Origin: Ignavibacteriaceae bacterium
GTDB taxonomy: Bacteria; Bacteroidota; Ignavibacteria; Ignavibacteriales; Ignavibacteriaceae
Direction: 5' to 3'
Assembly (NCBI GenBank): GCA_019912505.1
Contig: JAIOIM010000709.1
Coordinates: 1 to 11,446 of the forward strand
DNA length: 11,446 nt
Shown: positions 1-7,555 of the stretch, in pieces
Numbering within the stretch: the stretch's first letter is position 1
Layout: every line of letters starts with the position of its first letter
Translations under genes and position numbers: made by a program
Notes under the pieces: model-generated
Databases searched by the model: none
Told to the model about the DNA's origin: nothing
Seen by the model: the letters and a program-made list of their open reading frames with translations, nothing else

Positions 1-25
1 GATAATTCTATTGTCTCATTAGATG

Positions 26-41
26 TTAGCTGCGCCGCTAA
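26..41. repeat. Imperfect 16-base palindrome upstream of the symporter operon
   Basis: The arms TTAGC (26-30) and GCTAA (37-41) flank TGCGCC. Seven of eight pairs across the centre match (one T/C mismatch). It is GC-rich inside a very AT-rich leader and lies about 60 bases upstream of the nearest promoter element. No T-run follows, so it is not an intrinsic terminator. It could be an operator half-site pair or the tail of an upstream feature cut by the window edge; chance is also possible. Confidence 0.25.
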
Positions 42-100
42 ATATGTATTCTATATATTTTTGCATAACTAAAATTTTATCAACATAGTTATACCTCTTA

Positions 101-132
101 CTTGCATACCCGCTAAAGCTTTACTTAATTTG
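101..132 (+). promoter_or_regulatory. Promoter candidate for the seven-gene operon
   Basis: CTTG at 101-104 and TTAATTTG at 125-132 are separated by 20 bases. This is close to the FCB-group promoter pattern TTTG / TAnnTTTG. The same bases can be read as a sigma-70-like TTGCAT (102-107), 17-base spacer and TTAATT (125-130). The ten bases TTAATTTGTA (125-134) recur exactly at 9554-9563, in the other plus-strand intergenic region and at nearly the same distance from the start codon (39 versus 40 bases from the G to the first base of the start codon). That recurrence is the main support; the promoter role itself is inferred. Confidence 0.45.
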
Positions 133-157
133 TAACTAAAAAAATTTTTACTAAAAC

Positions 158-164
158 GTGAGGG
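158..164 (+). promoter_or_regulatory. Ribosome binding site that fixes a TTG start
   Basis: GTGAGGG ends six bases before TTG at 171. It is the best Shine-Dalgarno-like sequence in the leader. It supports initiation at the TTG, which places the start right before the conserved first membrane segment of the symporter. Confidence 0.6.
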
Positions 165-170
165 TTAAAA

Positions 171-1919
171 TTGCAGATTTATGACTACTTAATTATCCTC
201 GTTTACTTCCTTTTTTCAATTGGAATTGCTTTATACTATTCAAAACGTGCGAGCAAAAGCACCGAAGAATTTTTTCTCTCCGGCAGAAACTTACCCTGGT
301 ATCTTGCCGGTCTTTCAATGGTTGCAACTACATTTGCCGCCGATACTCCTCTTGCCGTAACCGAACTTGTTGCAAAAAACGGTATAGCAGGCAACTGGGT
401 CTGGTGGAATTTTGCATTCGGCGGATTATTAACGGTATTCTTTTTCGCAAAACTATGGCGCCGTGCCGGCATTATGACGGAAGTTGAATTTGCGGAACTT
501 CGTTACTCTGGCAAACCCGCAAGATTTTTAAGAGGCTTCCGCGCAATTTACCTCGGCTTATTTATGAACATCATAATTATGGGCTGGGTTAATAAAGCAA
601 TGACTTCCATTTTAACCGGGATGTTCGGCGTACCCGAAGGTGAAGTTATTTTTTATGTGTTCGGCTGTATGCTGCTTGTTGCTTTTTATTCAGCCCTTTC
701 CGGTTTGTGGGGAGTTGTGGTTACGGACGCATTTCAATTTGGTATTGCTATGATAGGCACAATAATACTCGCCGTACTTGTTGTTAATTCTTCACAAATA
801 GGGGGCATTGCCGGTATGCGCGAAAAGCTTCCTTCATTTGTTTTTGATTTTTTCCCGACTATTACAAACGTCCAATCCCTCGGAGGCGCCTTCGCTTTAA
901 CTGCGGCATCATTTCTGGCGTATGTTGGTATTATCTGGTGGGCATCATGGTATCCCGGTGCAGAGCCCGGCGGCGGCGGTTATGTTGCTCAAAGAATGAT
1001 GTCGGCTAAAGATGAAAAACATTCTCTCTTTGCAACTTTGTTTTTTCAGATAGCACATTACGCAATACGTCCCTGGCCGTGGGTTCTTGTTGGTCTTTGT
1101 TCTTTAATTCTTTACCCGCATCTCGGGCCGAATGAAAAAGGACTTGGATACATTTATGCGATGAATGATTTTCTTCCTGTTGGGTTAAAGGGATTATTAG
1201 TGGCAGCTTTTTTTGCAGCTTACATGAGTACTATTGCAACCCAGCTTAACTGGGGCACATCGTACCTTATAAACGATTTTTATAGACGGTTTATAAAACA
1301 GAATAGAGAAGAAAAACATTATGTTTTTGCTTCGCGCGTGATGACGATGATACTAATGGTTGTGTCTATTGTGGTTACACTTTTTATAACGCGCATCTCC
1401 GGCGCGTGGGAGTTTATAATGGAAGCCGGCGCCGGCGTTGGTTCAGTTTTAATTTTAAGGTGGTTTTGGTGGCGTATAAATGCGTGGAGTGAAATTTCCG
1501 CAATGATAACGCCGTTTGTTCTTCTGCCGCTGTTAAGGTATTATGATATTGCTTTTCCGATATCGTTATTTTATCTTGTTTCGGTGACGACATTTGTTTG
1601 GGTTGTTGTTACATTTCTTACAAAACCGACAGATGAGGAGGTGCTTTTATCCTTCTACCGAAAAATTCATCCCGGCGGAATTTTATGGAAAAAGATATCT
1701 TCAAAATTGCCTGATGTAAAAAGCGACACCGGATTTTTTGCAATGTTCGTAAACTGGTTCTTTGGTGTTATTTTAGTTTACAGTATGCTGCTTGGTACCG
1801 GCAGTCTTTTATTCGGAGATTATAACAAACTTTTGCTTTATTTTATAGCTGCGATAATTTCTGTTTTTATAATTTATAAAAACTTATCAATTCGCGGATG
1901 GAAAACAGTAATCAAATAA
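171..1919 (+). CDS. Sodium:solute symporter (SSS family)
   Basis: This is a polytopic inner-membrane transporter of the SSS/SLC5 family (TC 2.A.21), expected to couple Na+ entry to uptake of a small organic solute; the substrate cannot be read from the sequence. About 14 hydrophobic segments are spread over 582 residues, within the family range of roughly 450-650. After the first helix comes the family motif around residues 33-52 (EEFFLSGRNLPWYLAGLS). The loop signature YVAQRMMSAKD lies at 271-281. The helix-8 segment AAYMSTIATQLN contains S353 and T354, at the expected place of the Na2 sodium site. The start is TTG with a good ribosome binding site and no in-frame ATG close by. It is the first gene of the operon, and the next gene begins four bases after its stop. 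Family assignment is firm; sodium coupling and substrate are inferred. Confidence 0.95.
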   Translation: MQIYDYLIILVYFLFSIGIALYYSKRASKSTEEFFLSGRNLPWYLAGLSMVATTFAADTPLAVTELVAKNGIAGNWVWWNFAFGGLLTVFFFAKLWRRAGIMTEVEFAELRYSGKPARFLRGFRAIYLGLFMNIIIMGWVNKAMTSILTGMFGVPEGEVIFYVFGCMLLVAFYSALSGLWGVVVTDAFQFGIAMIGTIILAVLVVNSSQIGGIAGMREKLPSFVFDFFPTITNVQSLGGAFALTAASFLAYVGIIWWASWYPGAEPGGGGYVAQRMMSAKDEKHSLFATLFFQIAHYAIRPWPWVLVGLCSLILYPHLGPNEKGLGYIYAMNDFLPVGLKGLLVAAFFAAYMSTIATQLNWGTSYLINDFYRRFIKQNREEKHYVFASRVMTMILMVVSIVVTLFITRISGAWEFIMEAGAGVGSVLILRWFWWRINAWSEISAMITPFVLLPLLRYYDIAFPISLFYLVSVTTFVWVVVTFLTKPTDEEVLLSFYRKIHPGGILWKKISSKLPDVKSDTGFFAMFVNWFFGVILVYSMLLGTGSLLFGDYNKLLLYFIAAIISVFIIYKNLSIRGWKTVIK

Positions 1920-1923
1920 AAAA

Positions 1924-2775
1924 ATGAATATAGAAAACAAATTAAAAAATATTAACCTTGTTGTTTTCGATCTTGACGGCACATTATTAGACATGACCGG
2001 CGAAATTTCCGACAAAACAAAACAGGTTATAACCGAGTTAGAAAATATTGGCGTTAGATTTTCTTTTGCAAGCGGCAGACTTCATTGCGCTTTAACCGGT
2101 TACGCAAAAGAACTTAATATAGATACACCGCTCATTTCGCTTGACGGCTCGATGATAAAGGATTACGCCGAAGGTAAAACCATATACGAGTCTTTTATAA
2201 AAGAAAAGCATATTAAAAGAGCAATAAAACTTGCCGACCGATATTTGGTAAACCTTGCTTTGTGCCATGCAGATGCTATATATTATACCGAGACTAATAC
2301 GGTTGTTCCGCAGATACTTGATAAATTCGGAGCGCCTTATGAGGAGATTCCATCGTACAATGCTTTTACTGAAAGAACGCTTGAACTTATCTTTGCCAGT
2401 GATAATAAAGCGTCTATTAAGTTAATAAAAGATAAGTTTGCTTTTCCTTTTACTTCGGGATTAAACAGCACTCATTATAAATCTCAAAAATATGGAGGTA
2501 TTTATTATCTTGAGTTAAGACGCCGTGGTTCATCAAAGGGAAAAGCGTTGCTGAGACTTATAAAAAAATTGAATATACCTATTGAGCAAACAGCCGTTAT
2601 AGGCGATTGGTATAACGATCTAAGTTTGTTTCAAACAAAAGCGTTAAAAGTAGCGCTCGAAAATGCTGTGCCGGAGTTAAAGCGTATGGCAGACATTTTA
2701 ATAGATAAAGATAATAATAATAACGGCGTAGCAGAGTTTTTAGAAATGGTACTTAAAGCTAAAACAAAAAAATAA
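1924..2775 (+). CDS. HAD-superfamily Cof-type phosphatase (class IIB)
   Basis: This is a cytoplasmic Mg2+-dependent phosphohydrolase of 283 residues, the usual size for the Cof/YidA/YbiV group. All four HAD motifs are visible. Motif I is DLDGT, with nucleophile D16 and acid/base D18. Motif II is S50 in ASGR. Motif III is probably K205 in SSKGKAL. Motif IV is GDWYNDL (227-233), with D228 and D232. The long stretch between motifs II and III (about residues 85-190) corresponds to the C2-type cap that sets substrate choice. Members act on sugar phosphates, FMN, PLP or similar metabolites, so the substrate is unknown. ATG lies four bases after the symporter stop with no obvious ribosome binding site, which suggests translational coupling. 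The stop overlaps the next start (TAATG). Pairing with a transporter could mean dephosphorylation of an imported metabolite, but this is a guess. Confidence 0.93.
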   Translation: MNIENKLKNINLVVFDLDGTLLDMTGEISDKTKQVITELENIGVRFSFASGRLHCALTGYAKELNIDTPLISLDGSMIKDYAEGKTIYESFIKEKHIKRAIKLADRYLVNLALCHADAIYYTETNTVVPQILDKFGAPYEEIPSYNAFTERTLELIFASDNKASIKLIKDKFAFPFTSGLNSTHYKSQKYGGIYYLELRRRGSSKGKALLRLIKKLNIPIEQTAVIGDWYNDLSLFQTKALKVALENAVPELKRMADILIDKDNNNNGVAEFLEMVLKAKTKK

Positions 2776-4985
2776 TGAGAGATGAAAAGTTCGACATAAG
2801 AAAAAGTTTAAGAATCAAACTATTAATTGGTTTGGTTACGGTAATACTAATTGTGCTGATGTTTCCAAAAGGCGAATCGTTGGAGTCAGAGGTTACCGAA
2901 GGTACTATATGGATTCAGAGCGATCTTATTGCGCCCTTTTCATTTCCAATTATCAAAGACCCGGAGGTTTACAAGTACGAGCTAAAACAGGCTGCCGAAG
3001 GTGTCTACCCGGTGTTCATTAGAAACGATGAACAGACAACTATTAGCATCGATTCGATAAAAAACTATTCCCGGTTCCTTATAAGCATAATAGATAGCTC
3101 AATTGGTCTTGAAAATAGACAGGGAGTAATTAACCCGACATTCTTAAGTGCTAATGTATTCAATACCCTTATTAACATTAGACGACAGGAACGCAACCTT
3201 ACGGCAGGGAAGAACGTAAACTTAAATAAAATATTTGCCACAGCTCAAAATGTTATTGCCGATGTTTATAGCGCAGGTGTTTTGAGTTTACCGCATGATG
3301 GAATTAGGAAAGACAGTATTGCCGTAAGAATAGGAAATGTAGATAAAATAGAAGCAAGGTCATCATTTAACGATATTGAAGCTGCTAAGTTTGAGATACA
3401 ATCTTCAATCAGCAGACTTGATTATTCGCATGAGATAAAAAGAGCTTTATTAGAATACGCTTCTCACTTCGTGGTTCCAAATATTACTTTTAGCGAAGCA
3501 TTGACCGCTGAGGAAATAAACCAGGCGCAAAATAATGTCTCGAAGTATGTTGGTATTATTAATGAGAACGAACGTATTATTGCAACCCACGATAGAATTA
3601 CACGCGATGCAAAATTAAAAATAGATTCTTATAAAGAAGCAAAAGCAGAACGGATAGGAACTGATGGATATGTATTGCAGATGGTCGGGAAGTTTTTGCA
3701 TATCGCTTTTTTATTAACGCTTATTACTATATATATTTTTCTGTTTAGGAAAAAGATTTTTAACGATAATCAAAGAATTCTTCTGCTTGCCACCACGTTT
3801 TTATTCCTTGCGTTTATCACCCTGCTAGTAAATAAAATTGCAACGCCTGCACCGATGCACTATCTTATTTTTATTCCGGCAGCTTCAATGCTTCTAACCA
3901 TAATTTTCGATTCCCGAATTGGTTTTTATTCTACAGTTATTATGGCACTTATTGCCGGGGCATTACGCGGCAACGATTACGCATTTGCTACAATGAACCT
4001 GTTTGCAGGAGCCCTTGCGGTTTATTCTGTACGCGATATAAAAAACCGCTCGCAAATTTTTAGAAGTTTCGTCTTCATTTTGGCAGGGTATACTGTAGCG
4101 GTACTTGCATTCGGGCTTGAGCGTTTTGCTGCATGGGACACAATATTGGTCGAGTTTGCCTTTGCAGGAACAAATGCCCTAATAAGTCCGGTACTTACTT
4201 ATGGACTGTTAATTTTCTTTGAAAGAATTTTTAATATTACCACCGATTTAACATTGCTCGAACTTACTAACTTCGATAGACCGCTGTTAAAAGAACTTGC
4301 GCGAAAAACTCCCGGCACTTTTAACCATTCAATGACGATGGGAACACTTGCGGAAACTGCCGCCGAACGCATCGGTGCAAACCCTTTGCTGGCGCGTGTG
4401 GGAGCATACTATCACGATATTGGTAAAATATTGACTCCACAAAATTTTGTTGAAAATCAGCTCAACAATCAAAATATTCATGAAAATTTAACTCCCGAAG
4501 AAAGCGTCAGTTTAATTGTAAGACACGTTAATGAAGGAATTAATATTGCCCGCGAATACAAATTGCCCGAAGAGATAATTGATTTTATTCCGCAGCATCA
4601 CGGTACTATGGTCATCTCTTTTTTTTACGATAAAGCAAAAAATCTTTACGGCGAAGAAAAAGTTAAAATTGAAAACTATACATATCCCGGACCTAAACCG
4701 CAATCAAAAGAAACCGCGATAATAATGCTCGCCGATGGATGTGAATCTGCTGTACGTTCGATTGATAACCCGGACCCGGTTAAAGTTGAAAATTTAATTG
4801 ATATGATTATTAAAAGTCGTATTGAAGATGGTCAACTAAATGAGTCGCCTTTAACTTTTAGCGATGTTGATAAGATTAAAGAGGCATTCATCAGCATTTT
4901 GTTGGGTCAGCATCACCGGCGTATTCGTTACCCAAAACAAGATGAAATGGAGCAGGGCAAATCCGGCAGTAAAAAAAGTTCATGA
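2775..4985 (+). CDS. pgpH: 7TM-HD membrane phosphodiesterase, PgpH-type (c-di-AMP hydrolase)
   Basis: This family hydrolyses cyclic di-AMP to pApA at the inner membrane. The domain order is typical of PgpH: one N-terminal membrane anchor (about 13-30), a large extracytoplasmic domain (about 31-300, 7TMR-HDED type), seven membrane helices (about 305-480), then a cytoplasmic HD domain (about 510-690). The expected two-metal site is complete: H518, H547-D548 in HDIGK, H584, H608-H609 in QHHG, and D654 in LADG. Length is 736 residues, versus slightly over 700 for the Listeria protein. The start ATG overlaps the preceding stop (TAATG) and the stop overlaps the xerD start (ATGA), indicating coupled translation. 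The fold and active site are clear. The c-di-AMP substrate follows from characterised relatives, and the ligand of the outer domain is unknown. Confidence 0.93.
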   Translation: MRDEKFDIRKSLRIKLLIGLVTVILIVLMFPKGESLESEVTEGTIWIQSDLIAPFSFPIIKDPEVYKYELKQAAEGVYPVFIRNDEQTTISIDSIKNYSRFLISIIDSSIGLENRQGVINPTFLSANVFNTLINIRRQERNLTAGKNVNLNKIFATAQNVIADVYSAGVLSLPHDGIRKDSIAVRIGNVDKIEARSSFNDIEAAKFEIQSSISRLDYSHEIKRALLEYASHFVVPNITFSEALTAEEINQAQNNVSKYVGIINENERIIATHDRITRDAKLKIDSYKEAKAERIGTDGYVLQMVGKFLHIAFLLTLITIYIFLFRKKIFNDNQRILLLATTFLFLAFITLLVNKIATPAPMHYLIFIPAASMLLTIIFDSRIGFYSTVIMALIAGALRGNDYAFATMNLFAGALAVYSVRDIKNRSQIFRSFVFILAGYTVAVLAFGLERFAAWDTILVEFAFAGTNALISPVLTYGLLIFFERIFNITTDLTLLELTNFDRPLLKELARKTPGTFNHSMTMGTLAETAAERIGANPLLARVGAYYHDIGKILTPQNFVENQLNNQNIHENLTPEESVSLIVRHVNEGINIAREYKLPEEIIDFIPQHHGTMVISFFYDKAKNLYGEEKVKIENYTYPGPKPQSKETAIIMLADGCESAVRSIDNPDPVKVENLIDMIIKSRIEDGQLNESPLTFSDVDKIKEAFISILLGQHHRRIRYPKQDEMEQGKSGSKKSS

Positions 4986-5872
4986 ATAGTTTTTTAAGAG
5001 ATTATCTTGCGGTACTTAGATTAGAAAAAAATCTTTCTGAAAATACAATAACATCTTATCGCACAGATTTAAATGCGTTCATTCAATTTTTATCAGGCTC
5101 AAACATCAACAGCCCGTCAAAGATAAAAGAACAGCACATCAATAGTTTTTTTAAACTCCTCTACAATATCGGTTTAAGCAGCAGCAGCGCGGCAAGGTAT
5201 TTTTCTTCACTTCGGGGATTTTTTAAATTTCTTCACATGAATAACTATATTGAAGAAAATCCTGTTGAAAGGGTACCAGCTCCTGAATTAGAAAAAAATC
5301 TGCCTGCCGTACTTTCTGTGCAGGAGGTAGAAGCAATGCTTGCTAAACCGGATGTTGAAAATAAATTAGGTATACGCGATAGAACACTCCTCGAAATATT
5401 TTATGCGTGCGGTGTGCGCGTATCCGAGTTAATTAATTTAAAAATCAGCGATCTTTATTTGAGTGATGGAATAATTAGGGTAATCGGCAAAGGTTCAAAA
5501 GAAAGGCTTATACCAATCGGCAGCAGTGCTATTGGTTGGATAAATGAATACCTAAAAAGCAGCCGACCACTGCTCGAAAAAAAAATGAAAAGCGGAAACA
5601 TTCTTCTTCTTAGCAGTCGGGGGACAAAACTTTCAAGAATGGGAATATGGAAAATTGTAGATAAGTATGTTAAACTAGCAGGAATTTCAAAGCCGGTACA
5701 CCCGCATACGTTCCGTCATTCGTTTGCAACCCACCTGTTAGAAGGCGGCGCCGATTTACGCGCTGTGCAGGAGATGCTGGGTCATTCGGACATCTCCACA
5801 ACACAAATATATACGCATATCGACAGAGAATATATTAAACAAGTACACAGAGATTTTCACCCGAGAGGATAA
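4982..5872 (+). CDS. xerD: Site-specific tyrosine recombinase XerD
   Basis: This is a cytoplasmic DNA recombinase that, with a XerC partner, resolves chromosome dimers at dif during division. An N-terminal SAM-like core-binding domain (about 1-90) is followed by the catalytic domain. All catalytic residues are present: R146, K170 in GKGSKER, H242 and R245 in HTFRH, H268 in LGHSD, and nucleophile Y277 in IYTHI. Each sits exactly two positions before its counterpart in E. coli XerD (148, 172, 244, 247, 270, 279). The 72-residue K-to-H interval also fits XerD better than XerC. Length is 296 versus 298 residues. The gene overlaps its upstream neighbour by four bases and the next by one. It contains a run of nine A at 5577-5585. 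A solitary integrase is unlikely, because no mobile element surrounds it and it sits within a chromosomal operon. Confidence 0.93.
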   Translation: MNSFLRDYLAVLRLEKNLSENTITSYRTDLNAFIQFLSGSNINSPSKIKEQHINSFFKLLYNIGLSSSSAARYFSSLRGFFKFLHMNNYIEENPVERVPAPELEKNLPAVLSVQEVEAMLAKPDVENKLGIRDRTLLEIFYACGVRVSELINLKISDLYLSDGIIRVIGKGSKERLIPIGSSAIGWINEYLKSSRPLLEKKMKSGNILLLSSRGTKLSRMGIWKIVDKYVKLAGISKPVHPHTFRHSFATHLLEGGADLRAVQEMLGHSDISTTQIYTHIDREYIKQVHRDFHPRG

Positions 5873-6537
5873 TGGATTTAGGTTTTATTCAAATAGGCGA
5901 GAAGATTATTTTTTTAATTCTTTTCATCCCGTTGTTTTTGGTTTCAATAGCTATACACGAATTTGCTCACGCATTTATTGCCTCAAGACTTGGCGATAAT
6001 ACCGCAAAAAATATGGGAAGGCTTTCGCTGAACCCGATAAAACACGCTGACCTCGTTGGTTCGCTTATTGTTCCGCTGGCAACTTTTATTTCCGGCTTTG
6101 CGATGATTGGCTGGGCTAAACCGGTACCAATTGACAGAAGAAATTTTAAAAACACTTTCAGGGATGATGCGCTTGTATCGTTTGCCGGGCCATTATCCAA
6201 TCTGTTGCTCGCCATTGTTTTCCTTCTATTATTTGTTTTGTTGGGTGCATTTAATTTGCTCAATAATAATTTTGTTCTTCGTGTTTTTTGGTACGGCATG
6301 TTCTTAAATATTTTTCTTTTTGCGTTTAATCTTTTACCAATTCCGCCGCTTGACGGTTCGCATATTCTTTATGATGTTTTTCCTAATAAAATAACGGCAA
6401 AGCTTTTAAACCTCGGTCTGTACGGCTCAATAATTTTACTGGTTTTCATTTACTCTCCTTTATGGGGATTTTTTATAGATTTCGTTAACTTGATAATGAA
6501 TTTTTTTTTGAGTTTAGCTGGTTATGGTTATGTATAA
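5872..6537 (+). CDS. Site-2 protease family (M50) intramembrane zinc metalloprotease
   Basis: This is a compact S2P-type protease of 221 residues with about five or six membrane helices and no PDZ domain. It resembles the short Rip/YwhC-like group rather than RseP. The zinc-binding HEFAH lies at 29-33, just inside the second half of the first hydrophobic stretch. The conserved NPIKHADLVGSL segment follows at about residues 54-65, then GWAKPVP. The third zinc ligand is D161 in the PPLDGSH segment of a later helix. Substrates are unknown; relatives cleave membrane-anchored regulators or signal peptide remnants. ATG overlaps the xerD stop (TAATG) and is preceded by GAGAGGA (5863-5869). A run of nine T at 6501-6509 lies near the 3' end, and the last 14 bases overlap the next gene. 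Family and active site are secure; the biological role is not. Confidence 0.93.
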   Translation: MDLGFIQIGEKIIFLILFIPLFLVSIAIHEFAHAFIASRLGDNTAKNMGRLSLNPIKHADLVGSLIVPLATFISGFAMIGWAKPVPIDRRNFKNTFRDDALVSFAGPLSNLLLAIVFLLLFVLLGAFNLLNNNFVLRVFWYGMFLNIFLFAFNLLPIPPLDGSHILYDVFPNKITAKLLNLGLYGSIILLVFIYSPLWGFFIDFVNLIMNFFLSLAGYGYV

Positions 6538-7555
6538 ATATTTAGCCTTTATATTAATATTACTTTGCTCAGTGGGCTGTAATAATAAAGAAGATGAGAA
6601 GCCCGTATCCATTACCGAACGTGCAATGAATAAAAAAGTTTTGCCGAATGAGTTTTATTTTGTCGCACGTGCATTGTATACTCCCGGCATATTCAAATAC
6701 ACATTTGAAACAAAAAAAAACAAAATTGTTTGGTCGTCAAAAAATGAGCGGGTTATAGAACTATCCTACTCGGAAGATTTGAAGAGCGCCTTTTTTATAA
6801 CCGCAAAACATTATGGGCGGACGGGGGCTTTTCCGTATATAAAAAAAGTAAGGCTTTATATTCTTAACACAAAAACAGACCAGGTTAATTTTGTAAAATT
6901 AATCGGCTCCGGTATGGAAGTTTATACAAGGTGGGAAACCGATGATACGTTTTCAATTTTTCTAAACTCACTCGATGATAAAGTTGCTACATATATAAAT
7001 CAGCAGAAACAGATATATAATGTGTTCGGCAAGTTGTTAAGCGATGAAACAAAAATTTATGATTTAACTTCGGATGGATACCCGATGCCTTCAAGAGCCG
7101 AAAAAAGTAATTTGTCGCCGGATGGAACTAATAAATTTGTGGTAGAAATTGACTCGGTTAATAAGTATAAGGTTATAATTGGTGAAAGCAAAAACGAAGA
7201 TATAATTTCCACAACTCAAAAACTCAGGCAGTTTCAATGGACGGCTGACGGGAATTTAGTTTTTACAACCGCGGATGTTTCACCTTCCAACAAAACGCTT
7301 TATACTGACAAACCGGAATCGTCAAAACTTTTAATTTATTCACCCGTAAAAAAAGAAATTCTAAAATATTGGGAAGGCGGGGGCGTTAAGAATTTTTTAA
7401 TCATAAATAATACTTTAATATTCGACACTGGTTTTGAATCAAAATCAAAAATTAATATGATAAATCTTGAAACTTTAAAACAATTTAATGTTGTAAAAAA
7501 AATCGGCGGGTGCGGCATTAAATATATTCCTGAATTACCAGATTACGGCAAATAA
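6524..7555 (+). CDS. Putative lipoprotein with beta-propeller-like repeats, function unknown
   Basis: I do not recognise a named family. The first 18 residues form a short basic-hydrophobic signal peptide ending in a lipobox-like SVG before C19, followed by a polar NNKEDEKP stretch. This predicts a lipid-anchored envelope protein. The remaining 320 or so residues are rich in beta strands and contain TolB/WD40-like blade signatures, such as LSPDG at 197-201 and QWTADGNLVF at 238-247, with similar strand-turn patterns earlier (YILNTKTDQ, YTRWETDD). A beta-propeller is therefore likely, serving as a binding scaffold rather than an enzyme. Two ATG codons are possible (6524 and 6530) and both keep the signal peptide; neither has a clear ribosome binding site. 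The gene overlaps the M50 protease by 14 (or 8) bases and abuts the ABC exporter with no gap. A run of nine A is at 6712-6720. Confidence 0.85.
   Translation: MVMYKYLAFILILLCSVGCNNKEDEKPVSITERAMNKKVLPNEFYFVARALYTPGIFKYTFETKKNKIVWSSKNERVIELSYSEDLKSAFFITAKHYGRTGAFPYIKKVRLYILNTKTDQVNFVKLIGSGMEVYTRWETDDTFSIFLNSLDDKVATYINQQKQIYNVFGKLLSDETKIYDLTSDGYPMPSRAEKSNLSPDGTNKFVVEIDSVNKYKVIIGESKNEDIISTTQKLRQFQWTADGNLVFTTADVSPSNKTLYTDKPESSKLLIYSPVKKEILKYWEGGGVKNFLIINNTLIFDTGFESKSKINMINLETLKQFNVVKKIGGCGIKYIPELPDYGK

Noticed and set aside
28..60. Possible dif-like site, because xerD is in the window
   Set aside because: Comparison by eye with the dif consensus shows only scattered matches, with no pair of Xer-binding arms around a six-base centre.
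1..72. Open frame at the left edge that could be the tail of an upstream gene
   Set aside because: Frame 1 is open to a TAA at 70-72, but 23 codons with no recognisable protein sequence cannot be distinguished from chance.
1425..1436. Perfect 12-base palindrome GCCGGCGCCGGC inside the symporter gene
   Set aside because: It encodes an Ala-Gly-Ala-Gly run in a membrane protein, and codon content explains it; there is no second copy or flanking structure.
5174..5189. AGC triplet run in xerD, similar to the (AGC)4 at 9433-9444
   Set aside because: In xerD it simply encodes consecutive serines, and both runs are too short to suggest an expandable repeat or a shared element.
4982..5872. xerD as a sign of an integrated mobile element
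   Set aside because: Catalytic spacing matches housekeeping XerD, it is embedded in an operon by start/stop overlaps on both sides, and no attachment repeats or phage genes are present.
5967..6299. Minus-strand open frame of 110 codons opposite the M50 protease gene
   Set aside because: It lies wholly opposite a well-supported protease with intact motifs and shows no recognisable protein family; other minus-strand frames opposite the operon are rejected for the same reason.
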